A stretch of 64,000 nt of DNA, from positions 5,280,183 through 5,344,182 of the forward strand of contig NW_024041484.1 of assembly GCF_014851395.1 (NCBI RefSeq), written 5' to 3'. This DNA is from Micropterus salmoides (Eukaryota > Chordata > Actinopteri > Centrarchiformes > Centrarchidae). Both the position numbers and the translations under genes were made by a program. The notes beneath the pieces were generated by a model, which searched no databases, had not been told where the DNA came from, and worked only from the letters and a program-made list of their open reading frames with translations. Numbering within the stretch: position 1 is the first letter of the stretch; each line of letters opens with the position of its first letter. Positions 20,814 to 30,368 of the stretch are shown here, in pieces.

Positions 20814-20857
<44 letters not shown>

Positions 20858-23800
20858 GTGTATACTGTATGCTCCCTGTTGTACCTGACCTTCATCAGAC
20901 TGCAGTTTGCTGTGTGTTCTTCATGCCGTGATATTTCTGCTGAAGAACTAGTTTAGGGCCATTATGTCAGTGATCACACATTATCCTAAACATCAAAGGA
21001 TGTTTTGGTGAGAACATCTGTTGCTGCTGAATCACTCTGCAGCAGATTCTTCATGTCACTGTGCGTGGTGGATTTATTCTGCTCTTGCTCTGTGAATTGT
21101 ATTTTTCCTGGCTCTCTGAGAAGCCTTAGTGATGACAGTAATCCTGTTGTAATCGAACACTACACATATTTGTTACGTTTTATTTCACGTGATTTATCTC
21201 ACCTTTGCAGTAGATTTCTCCATCTTTCTCAGTCTGAGTGGTCGACTCCAGGCTCTTGCCACATTTTGCACAGCGGAAGCAGTTCTTATGCCATGGCTAT
21301 GGGGAGAAAAATAATTTTCGATTTTACACCTACAGTGGCAGCCTTTGTGCTGACTCCACCTTACATTGTTAGGCTTAGGTACAGCGCTGAAACAAAACTA
21401 GTCGGATCAAAAAGATTGTGTTTGTAGTTATTTACAGCCGATAATTGCAGATGTTTCTTGGAGCAGATGTCATCGTTTCCTTCGTCAAATCCCATCAAAG
21501 CTGCTCAGTTTTCCAACATCCCGGGGGCCTCTCTGAATGTCTCCATTATACAGAAAATTACAGGCTATGCTTTAACCAGTGAGTGGAGCCTCGCGAAGAT
21601 TTCCTCCCATTAGGAAACACATTAATAACTCTCCACCCTGACATCACCTGCTATAAATCAGCTCTGTGCTAATCTACACGTGATCAGCGACAGGAAATGG
21701 GACACAAATCTTGTTTTTGTGGACAGGTTTAAATGTGAGTAACTACTCTGAGACTTAATTTTCTTCCTCAGGACCAAACATCCTGCTGATACATCTCTAG
21801 AGTGTAAGCCTCATGACTTCATCTACTGTAAAGTTTGTGTGTCAACAACATCTGCCAGAACCGCAGTGTCCAGGGGGTCTCATAAGATTAACCCCAGCTG
21901 TTAGGAAGCTCCCATCCAAACTTTATGGAACAATCAGAAAAAAAAGGATATATGTTCTGTCATTATGAGAGAGCACGCCAATCCGCCTGCATGTGGTTCA
22001 GCAGTGTAAAAACCATGTGCGTTCAATCCAGACAATTTCATCCTTGTGTGTTTTGTGATGTAGTCCTGTGGCTCACAGAACCAACACTGCTTGGGTTAGA
22101 GGTTTGATTTTTGCTGGGGCTGCCAATGCTAAAACTGTTTATAATGATCGTTCTATAAAGTTGAACACGCACTGCACATTTGAAAGGCCAGTTAATTTCG
22201 CAGTGTAGCGTAAACACGAGGTTCTGTCATTAATGTCAACAAGAAATACCAGAATGGAGTTGCAGGATTCCCAGGCACAGCCTAGCTGTACACTCTCAGT
22301 CAGTGTTTTGACAATATATGAATCCTCAGACAATAGTCATAATATTTGCATCTTGTCTCAACAAGTGAAAGCCAAATAGCTGACTTGGCTAATATCTACA
22401 GTATCTCACAAAAGTGAGTACACCCCTCACAACATTTTTAAATATTTGATGATATCTTTTCATGTGGCAACACTGAAGAAATGACACTTTGCTACACTGT
22501 AGAGAGTGTACAGCTTGTATAACAGTGTAAGTTTGCTGTCCCCTCAAAATTAACATCACACAGCCATTCAGCCCTGTCCACACGAACACAGGTATTTTTA
22601 TAACCGTGACTTTTTTTAAGCGGTTCGGCCGTTTGTCCACATGGAAACGCAGTATCAGGTCACTGAAACCAAACATTTTTGAGGATTTTCAGAAACGCCG
22701 GTTGCAGTGTCATGTAGACAGTAAAACCAGGGTTTTTGCCTTGTGACGTCAGACTGTGCGCCGTTATCCGCTGTGTTTGATGTCAGATTGTGCGCCACTG
22801 CCTGCTTTGTTTACAATTTTATTAGGTTCTGATTGGCCAACGTGGCTTTACGGTTAGGGTCATATCACCGCCAGGTGTATTGGCTTGCTCTTGACAGCGC
22901 TTTATAGCGTGTGTTTGCGTTTTCATGTGGACAGATATTTTTTTAAAGAAGGAGGAAAAACTCCCGTGTCAGTGTGGACTAGGCCTAAACCGCTGGCAAC
23001 AAAAGTGACTACAATTGGGTCATTTAGCCATTTTCCCTTCCCGGTGTCATGTGAGTCATTAGTGTTACGAGGTCTCAGGTGTGAATGGGGAGCAGGTGTG
23101 TACACTCACTACATTGTAGCAAAATATCCTTTCTTCAGTGTTGTCACATGAAAAGATATAATCAAATATTTACACGTATGTGCGGGTTGTACTCACTTTC
23201 GTGAGATACTGTAGGCAGATGCCTCAATTTACAGCCTGACAGTGAATATTGTATTCAAAGTGTGTTTTTTTAATCTGCAAACGCAAACTTTCTGACTTTA
23301 CTGTCAGTTCTTACAGGAATATTCACTTGTGCTCAAATGCTAAAGTCAGCAGGCTACCATGATCAAAAGGACACACTGAGCGTTCACCATGTTACCCATA
23401 TTGGTTTATGTCACGTTAGCATGCTAACATTAGCTCCTCCATTTGCATTAGCACGAAACACAAAGTGCAGCTGAGGCTGGTGGGACTGCAGACCAAAGCC
23501 AAAATTCATCTTGAGGGGGATAACTAGAGTCGTAAAAGTCAGTCAATAGCATCTTGAGACCATGAAAGTTTCACTGCAATCCGTCCAGTAGTTGTTGAGA
23601 CATTTCCGTTTTGAATTCTGCACATGTACTTTTACTTAAGATACTTTCAGTATATTTTGTTGCTGGTATTTCTGTACAAATAAAAATTTGAATGCAGGAC
23701 TTTACTTGTATTTCTATAGTGTGGTATTGCTACTTGGATTTGAACACTTCTTCGACCAATGGTAAATGATATATCTTTAGGCTTTGGATTACAGTGATCC

Positions 23801-26800
23801 AGCAAAACAAACAATATGGAGACATCCCCTTTGCTCTGCTGTGTAAACAGAGAGTTAGATGCTTCAGGTAAAACTCTCACCTTGCCTGCGCCCATGATCT
23901 TCTCAGCTGCATAGACAGAGTCTCCACACCGGGCACATTTCTCTGAACCTCCGAACTTCTGGGCAAATTTGGATGGATTGGGGTTGGTGGTCGGTCTGTG
24001 AGTTTGTGTCCTGGGTGGTGGGGGGATATATCATAACATTATCATTATTTTGTCATCTAAAGAAATCCTTTCAAAATTAATTCATAGAAAGTATTTTTTA
24101 ACAGATTATTCTGTAAAAACACTTTAAAGTGGTGGCTATCTGATTTTGGAATGAAACTTTGTATGAGAACCTCCTCTTTTCTTGTCAAAACATTTAATCA
24201 TTTACTAACAGCGAAGCAATCCTGACCCAAAATGCTGACATATGCAGTAATAAATGGCTCAGTCCATACTTTAGTTAAGTAACAGTTAAACATTCAGTCT
24301 GTTGTCTGACAACTTGCGCAATAATCCTTTATTTTTAGAAGAATAGAAATAAACCTGGCACACCTTACTCCTCTAGCCTACTCTCCCTCTCTCTGTCCTT
24401 AACCAATGGTGGGAAAGTGAGTGGGGCCCTGGAGTGGTGCTTATCGGAGGGTGACTGCCAGCCCCAGTGTGCCCCTGAATGAAGCCCTTTGTGGCAGAGA
24501 ACAGGGAGGAGGGAAGGCGGGATCCTGCTGGTTACATAATAAGCTCCTTCATAACAGTCATCACCTGACGTCTGGGGCAGGAGTAAACATTCTGGGTAGG
24601 TGTGTGTGGGTCTGTGTTTTCCTGTTTGTTTGTGGTGCTTTCACATCATGTGTATGTATAGATACACATTTGACACTCACTTCAGGTCGCAGAAGTAGAC
24701 CCATCCGATTTCAGGGCCGCTAATGTGGGCTGGAAGTCAGTTGGAAAGCCATGAACCCAATCTACTAGATGCTGTATTAAACTCTTCAGCTTGGACTTTT
24801 CTCTTCTTGGATCTACACTGTTCACCAAACCGGCTGGGAACTGCAGCAGCCAAGCTGGATTTGATAAAGAGGAAGACTGCGTGCCAATATTCCCGTCAAG
24901 GTCTCTTTCCTCCCTCAAAGCTTTGTGGTTCAGGCAGTGAAAAACAGAAATGGATGTAGAAGATTTCATACACACCTTTTGTTTTTGGCCTGCTGATCTC
25001 ACATTACAGACATTTAATTTGCGGCCCTAAAAGCTCACAAGAGCCGAAACCTGTTAGCGCTTAGTTACTGGAAAATCTCTGTAATCACTAGGACACCCAG
25101 CAGTAGCTCTTACTGCCATTTACAGCACCATGCTGTTCTCTGGTCAAGTTAGAAAGCTGCTTCACTAGTCGAGGGCAAAAATAAAATTGTATTTTTTAAC
25201 ATTAACTTTCTTCGTCAAGTATCTTTTTATCAAGCTGATGCATTTGGGAACTATTTCCACTTCAGCACAATGAATGCACGCTGTTTGGAGACAAGAGCAC
25301 CGTCAAGCAGCCACAACTTATAAACATCATTATAGCACACCACTGAACTCACTAACCTTGTCAACGTCATGACACCCACTTGTGCAAGTCTGATGAATGA
25401 TCCTTTATTCAGAGTTTCAAGATGTCACTTGTATTTTATTGAATCTATAGTCGTGTAGCAGTATAAGTTGCCCGTCATTTCGTAGCTTCTTGCCTTTTTA
25501 CAGTTAAATTGTATGAAAATTTGTCTGAATTTGCTTTTTTCGCATACAATCTCTGACAGCCCAACGCCAACAGTGACCACACAACATACTTCCACATAAA
25601 CTTTGTTTCCATGTTGGCTAAAATAATCATATTGATCATGCTTATCATGATGAGTTAAATTGACTCAAACCTGTGCATCTAAATATACATCTAAAGTACA
25701 TTATGTAACATTCAGGGCTCATGCAGCAGCCCGTCTTACTCTTCATGTTTGATTCCCAGCCGCTCTCCTCTGTCCATGTTGAGCGTCCCGGCCCCCTGAC
25801 CGTAGCCGTAGCCTTTTGGGCCGTACTTCTTCCCGTAGCATGACTTGCAGTAGATCTCCTGGTCATGAATAGCCAGTGTGGTGCTGTCTAAGCCCTTCCT
25901 GCAGACCACTGAGGACACAGAGAGAGGAGGCGTTACTTAAGTGGAATGGTGTCACTTTGCACCTAGCAAAGAAATATAGCATCTTCCTGTGATTAGGATG
26001 TCACTGACATGTAGTATTTGCTCTTCGTTTTAGAAATAAGACGATGCTGTAAAATTATTATATCTGTTAAAATGGAAGGACTAAAAGAAGCTGAGATTTT
26101 AAGCCCTGAATGAAGTTCAAGTGTCAATTCAGTGCTACAAAAGCTTGCAGAAGAAGATTCCTTTGAACTTCAAGCTCTGAAATTAGTTGAAATGTCAAGC
26201 TATAGTGCGAGCAATAAATTAAACTTCAAGGGCAAGTTGAAGTGTAATTCTTGAAAGAAATGGAGGACCAGTTTAAGTATATAAAACCGAAAGATGTCAG
26301 GGAAAGCACTGACTGAACACAGTGTACAATGAAAGCAGTTGGAGTTCATTCTGTATGAACGTGGAAGTTGTGGGACTCGGGACTCTGAGACCTAAAAAGG
26401 GTTTGAAGCGTCAATTTAAGTGTATGAATAGAAATTTGTTGATGTATTGTAGCAGAGAGGGGTAGGAGAATGGCAGAATGGGCTTTTTGCTTTTGATTGG
26501 AGGTGTGGTTTGAGCAGGAGGAGATAAATTAGGCACCTGCAAGCTGGGGGGAAGGGAAGGACAAACATTTCATGCGTGGAGGAGAAGTTCACAGGAAAGA
26601 GATAGTTTGCTGAATGAATCCAGTTTTGAGCACAGGTTTTGAGGCACCCTGGCCCTGGAGTGAAATTGAGATGCATAAGTGTTGGAGAAGCAGTGGTACC
26701 AAGAACTGGCTGGTCTTCGTGAACTTAAATGAGCAACAAAGGACTGTGGGAAACCGTGCTGAACCCTGGAGTGGGTGTGGACAACCATGTTAACGTGCTC

Positions 26801-29800
26801 TTCAACCTGCTCGGTTGCAGCTTGGAGCGTCCTTGTCCTGGTGGACCAGCAAAGCTAAGTCTTCCTTCTTGTAACTCTCCAGGCTACTCTATCCTCCTGC
26901 CCAGCTAGAGGCAGGACCTTACCTTCTGCCCTCCACTGAACTGCATACACCCACACACCCCTACACCCTTATTTACCTCTCAATGTAACTCTATTGAACT
27001 GGACTACACTCCTCCTCAAGTTGGACTAGTCCTTTTCTTTATCATTTGAATTGTGGAAATTTTGTATATGATTGATATATTTTGAAACGGTCTTTATTGC
27101 TTTAATGGAAATGTAAGACTGTACTATCCATATGATGGATTATTGTTTGACTTTGAATACAGCCAGCTTTATTTGGAGTGACTGAATTAGTGTTTGGTGG
27201 TTTCTTTTATTGGTGTATGTCCGTAGTGAAGGTAGCTAGTGATTGTGGCTATCTAATATCCTACTAATCGACCATTTTACCGTTTTAAGTGAGAGGTTAG
27301 GATTAAGGTTATTCTCCTGTCTCCTGCCAACCTATATTGGATATTTTGATAAGCCTCCGCTACAGTATCAGTTGAAGTGTCATTACTGACAGATGACCTG
27401 TTAGTTGAAGAATAAAAGAGAAATTGAGAGACTTTCAACTCACTGCGCAAGAAAATTGAAGACCTTTTATTACTTATACTTTTACCACTTGCACGTCTAC
27501 TGAGTTCAGCTGGCACTTCACCTTTGAACAAAAAAACCCTCCTTCAACTCTTCAAGGTCCTAAATTGCCAATTCAGTGTTTATACCTAAACTGAAACTTC
27601 AGCTTCTTTCAGCCCTTTCATTGTAATGTTACTTCTTTCAGTTTTAAAGTGACATTATGTAGTAATTTTATCTTAAAATAACAGGTTCAAAATCATTTTT
27701 ATGCTACACTGACTTGTAAATAAATAGGGAGAATGACGTTTCTGTCACTGCCACTCTGGACCCATCGCGCCTAGTATTGCACTATGTAGCATTGGAATCC
27801 TGGGCAGCAAACCTTTCGCAAGAATGCCGTAATGCTACGTAAGGCTGCGAAAAGACCAAAAAAAGACATCAGAGGAAAAGAAAAAGAGAGTGACCGAGCA
27901 AGAGACCGGACAAGAGTAAATATTGGATTGGGTTTTACTTTGTGTTAGCTAAAAGAGTTTAAGGGTGGTCCTCTTTCTGTTGGACTAGTAAGTAATAACG
28001 TATAAGCTGGCTTGCTGTGTCTTGTGTTGTTGTACTTGCTTGATGGTGTTTGTTAGTTTTTGATCATGAGAAATGCAGATGTACAGCGGTCCTTATAACA
28101 GTAGGGTTGCCAAATCGTTGCTTAATGTTGCTTTAATAGTTTCAATTGTAAACTTTCAGCAGCGAGCACAGATCTTTTTTTAAACAAAACGTAGTCTTTT
28201 CTAGTTCCATACATATACATCTGGTTAATGTGAACCATCTCATTGAGAGGCAAGAGATTCAGTCTGTACCTGTGAAAAGTTACTCAGGAAGTTGCCATAC
28301 TTCATTTCTATTCTAAAGCACATGCAACAAGTATAATTTTTGTCTAGAGTTACAAGTAATTTCAACATATTTGATGTGTGCCATAATAGATTTTCCATCA
28401 TAATTATTTTTTTTGACAACAGTACAGGATTTATTACATTTAACACCAGTACTACAGTAGTGGTTATGATACTATTTTTGGCAGGTTTGTACAGAGTGAA
28501 GAATGCATGGTTTGAAAAAATAAAACAAAAGCATTGCAGTGGCTTAAGTATGCACACTGGCTGTTGGGATTAGCTGAATTCTTCACACACTGGCCTGTGT
28601 GACCGTCTGATGCTGGTTTAAGATTTCGCACCACTGGCTGGAAAAATGCCTCTAGCCAACGCTTTGAAAAGGAAGGCTTTGCAGGATTGTTAGAAGATTG
28701 CAGTATGTCCAATCAAATCGCTCCTAAATAGTCATATTTTCTTAACCATATTTGTTACAATTGTTAGTTTATATAGTAGTTTGTTAGTTTTATCAGAAGT
28801 ATTTCTAGTTCCCCTGTGATAAAATAACAAAGTAATTCAAGAAGATAAAGACACAGTAAGTCAGTAAGTCAAAGAGTCATATGAAGCTCTGTTTACAACA
28901 GTGTGACATTTCTGCCTTTCCTATATAGAAATGAAAAGTGGCCAATGTCAAACTGAGAAATTGGAGGAAAAGACAGAGAGTCCCCCTGCTCAGGATCCCC
29001 CTCGAGTGTAAAACAAAGCTTGCTTTGTGTGGGACCCTCTGGGGGGGAAAAAAACAACTCTTTTGTGGCTCAGATTGCTTTGGTCTCCTCTTAATAGCAG
29101 TTAAATGACAGGCTTTGTATAATCCTGGTCTCCGTGCAAAGTCTTTGCTGGAACATCTTCACTGACATTTCAAGGACGGTTCAGGAGCAGGACAAGCCAC
29201 CCACCCATCCAACAAACTGACAATAATGCAGTGTGAACTCATCAACCAGTGACCATGGAGAGAAAAGTGAGCACAAGCTCCCTTTTGATGAGCTGTGGAG
29301 AGGTGAAACTGAGTCCACACGGCTTTGTCCTGACTCACCCTGGTATTGGGTTCTACGTCTGATCTTTCATGGCTCTCTGCAGCTTGAACCAAATGCATAA
29401 CACAGCAAAAACAACTAAATAGATGTCCTTTACTATATTATAACTACAAATAATGTGTGCAGGTCTTACATTCACATAATTACATTTAAGAGTTTTGGCA
29501 AGGTTAGGCAAAAGTCTGAGACTTTTTCTTCAAACCAAAAACGTCAACAAATGTTTGTCCAAATGTTAATAAGAAAACTCAGAGACTTAAAAGTTGGCTC
29601 TCGTGTTTTAACTTTCAATGATCTTTTTTTGGGTGGGGGGGTAACCTTTATTTGGATAGGAGGGGGGGGGGGGGGGACAGAAGACATGCTGCAAAGGGCT
29701 CCAAGCTGCAATCAAACCTGAGGCCACAGTCTTGCCCATGGGGCAGGCACTAAACAAACTGAGCAACCTGCCCCCTTCAGTGATCTTTTCAACTGGAAAA

Positions 29801-30358
29801 GTTAACATTACCGTTCTCACAATATTTCTCAATTTTGTCATTTCATTTTTTGAGGACATAGTTCACTCCAGCATTACCACATGTCAAGCACACAGTTTTA
29901 AAAGGGGTACTCCAGTGATTCTGTATTCATTCATTGGATTGTATTTACAGAGAATATTTGCTGAGAATATCCTGACTTTTGGTCCCTAGCATGGAGCAAG
30001 CTCCTAAAACACTTTATCCTACATTTTCTGTAATGAAACTCAATAACCCATACAGCCCTGGTAAATGCCCACGTCCCTCACACTTGTGTGTCACAGTGGG
30101 GAAGGCATATGTCATATCCACTGCCCCATCGCCATCCCACAGATGTGAAAAAGCTCCTGCACAGCGACAGGAGACATCCTGCAAACGGTCAGCAATGCCA
30201 TAAAATATAGCCAATTTCTAATTCACGCGCTAAAACGTGTACTTACTGCAGAGAAAACAGCATTTGTGGAAACTCTTCCCGTCACACTGCACTTCCTCGG
30301 CGTGGTAAACTGTCCCATGGCAGGCCCCACACTTGTTGCCTCCTCCCCAGTTGGGCAT
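15124..30358 (-). CDS. csrp2: Cysteine and glycine-rich protein 2 (CRP2/SmLIM), 5 coding exons, complete
   Basis: Minus-strand exons: 30358-30247, 25908-25740, 24010-23881, 21296-21203, 15200-15124 (582 nt, 193 residues, the same length as human CSRP2). The protein starts [20 protein letters not shown] and has two LIM zinc-finger domains (roughly residues 10-61 and 119-170) with all Cys/His ligands. Each is followed by a Gly-rich tail ([12 protein letters not shown] and [12 protein letters not shown]), the hallmark of the CRP family. The KKYGPK segment after LIM1 is the family's nuclear localisation signal. CRP2 binds alpha-actinin and zyxin on actin filaments and is an SRF/GATA co-factor in smooth-muscle differentiation. 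CSRP1 and CSRP3 are excluded by the close match to CSRP2, including the LVHAQ C-terminus, and by synteny with zdhhc17 and e2f7. Confidence 0.96.
17286..19675 (-). mobile_element. 5'-truncated L1-type LINE with 17-bp target duplication
   Basis: On the minus strand the body (19658-17303) reads in broken frames as the later part of an L1 reverse transcriptase. It has [18 protein letters not shown], a catalytic box with Tyr-Thr-Asp-Asp in place of the usual YADD (ORF 19407-19060), [20 protein letters not shown], and the C-terminal [13 protein letters not shown] region near 17600. Frameshifts between segments make it inactive. CACAACCTGATATTTTT occurs at both edges (17286-17302 and 19659-19675), so this is a complete insertion truncated at its 5' end. 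A separate 338-bp insertion lies within it. Confidence 0.85.
18142..18479 (-). mobile_element. 338-bp retroelement fragment nested in the L1
   Basis: It is flanked by GTGGTTACG at 18133-18141 and 18480-18488. The two L1 reading-frame segments rejoin in frame when the insert and one repeat are taken out, which shows it came later. On the minus strand it ends with TGGATAACTATGACCTGGAT and GACTGAGAATCTTC. It contains GAAGAAGTCCTTTGGATAAG and GACGAAACGTCTTCCAGTA, a tail that I associate with GIY-YIG-bearing Penelope-like elements of fish. The family assignment is uncertain. Confidence 0.65.
20070..20815 (-). pseudogene. Decayed Tc1/mariner transposase fragment
   Basis: On the minus strand the copy starts with a Tc1-type terminal region (AAATAAATCAACTTTTTGAT on the plus strand near 20782). 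It then has [20 protein letters not shown] and the helix-turn-helix region ([20 protein letters not shown]), and part of the DDE domain with the first catalytic Asp ([13 protein letters not shown]). The frame is broken by several shifts. The remainder of the DDE domain and the far end are missing beyond about 20070. It is inactive. Confidence 0.85.
20816..20854. repeat. (AC)n microsatellite
   Basis: This is a perfect AC dinucleotide run of about 39 bp. It begins exactly where the Tc1 terminal sequence breaks off. Confidence 0.95.
21203..21296 (-). CDS. csrp2: csrp2 coding exon 4 (LIM2)
   Basis: The exon lies between CCCCATAG and GTGAGAT on the minus strand. It encodes [20 protein letters not shown] and then [11 protein letters not shown], the core of LIM2 with its zinc ligands. 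Confidence 0.96.
22399..23211. mobile_element. Tc1-like short element with TA target duplication, split by a second element
   Basis: The outer ends are CAGTATCTCACAAAAGTGAG and its inverted counterpart CTCACTTTCGTGAGATACTG, each next to TA (22397-22398 and 23212-23213), as Tc1/mariner elements require. Blocks on both sides (GGCAACACTGAAGAAATGAC; GGTCTCAGGTGTGAATGGGG) belong to one fish Tc1-type family. No transposase remains. The middle is taken by another inverted-repeat element at about 22571-22985. Confidence 0.7.
22571..22985. mobile_element. Inverted-repeat element nested in the Tc1-like element
   Basis: The left end GCCCTGTCCACACGAACAC and right end GTGTCAGTGTGGACTAGGC are imperfect inverted repeats (about 16 of 19). 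It is CpG-containing, has no open transposase frame and is about 415 bp. The target duplication could not be resolved. Confidence 0.55.
23340..23600 (+). repeat. Fish dispersed repeat (same family as 9930-10190 and 56315-56625)
   Basis: The marks are CACGTTAGCATGCTAACATT, AACACAAAGTGCAGCTGAGG, TTCATCTTGAGGGGGATAAC and CAGTAGTTGTTGAGACATTT, in the same order as the other copies. Confidence 0.55.
23881..24010 (-). CDS. csrp2: csrp2 coding exon 3 (inter-LIM linker and start of LIM2)
   Basis: The exon follows CACCCAG and ends GGCAAG before GTGAGA. It encodes [20 protein letters not shown], then [20 protein letters not shown], which opens LIM2 with its first Cys-X2-Cys pair. Confidence 0.96.
25740..25908 (-). 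CDS. csrp2: csrp2 coding exon 2 (end of LIM1, glycine-rich region, NLS)
   Basis: The exon lies between TCCTCAG and GTAAGA. It encodes [20 protein letters not shown], then [20 protein letters not shown], which is the second half of LIM1, the KKYGPK nuclear signal and the glycine-rich repeat, ending ERLGIKHE. Confidence 0.96.
26078..27617. mobile_element. 1.5-kb element with inverted termini and internal repeated motif
   Basis: The left end has GGACTAAAAGAAGCTGAGAT; the right end, read on the minus strand, has AGGGCTGAAAGAAGCTGAAG. A motif like AGTTGAAGTGTCA recurs inside near both ends (about 26112, 26188, 26237, 26404, 27370). No transposase frame was recognised and no target duplication was resolved. 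Confidence 0.45.
27640..27860. repeat. Dispersed repeat fragment
   Basis: AAAGTGACATTATGTAGTAA at the left and GCACTATGTAGCATTGG inside resemble a common fish short element. It lies in csrp2 intron 2 directly next to the 1.5-kb inverted-repeat element. The ends are uncertain. Confidence 0.35.
29625..29790 (-). repeat. tRNA-derived SINE
   Basis: On the minus strand it begins AGGGGGCAGGTTGCTCAGTT with a tRNA-like A box, has a B-box-like GGTTTGATTGCAGC, and then CCCTTTGCAGCATGTCTTCT before poly-C stretches (plus-strand poly-G at about 29661-29676). It lies in csrp2 intron 2. Confidence 0.6.
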
Positions 30359-30368
30359 TGTTATGGTT
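30247..30368 (-). CDS. csrp2: csrp2 exon with start codon (coding 30358-30247)
   Basis: The exon starts after CTTCTTAG at 30368, has ten untranslated bases and then ATG at 30358-30356. It encodes [20 protein letters not shown] and a following [17 protein letters not shown]. The MP(N/V)WGGG start is that of the CRP family, so the start codon is secure. The donor is GTAAGT. Confidence 0.95.

Larger units (their letters stand above)
15201..21202 (-). other. csrp2 intron 4 (6.0 kb), rich in retroelements
   Basis: This GT-AG intron contains a truncated L1 with a nested insertion (17286-19675), a decayed Tc1 transposase fragment (about 20070-20815) and a CA microsatellite (20816-20854). I see nothing recognisable in 15201-17285 or 19676-20036. 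Confidence 0.75.
25909..30246 (-). other. csrp2 intron 2 (4.3 kb)
   Basis: The intron contains a 1.5-kb inverted-repeat element (about 26078-27617), a dispersed repeat (about 27640-27860) and a tRNA-derived SINE on the minus strand (about 29625-29790). I see nothing recognisable in 27870-29600. Confidence 0.6.

Noticed and set aside
20816..20854. CRISPR-like or functional tandem array
   Set aside because: It is a simple AC dinucleotide microsatellite with no spacers.
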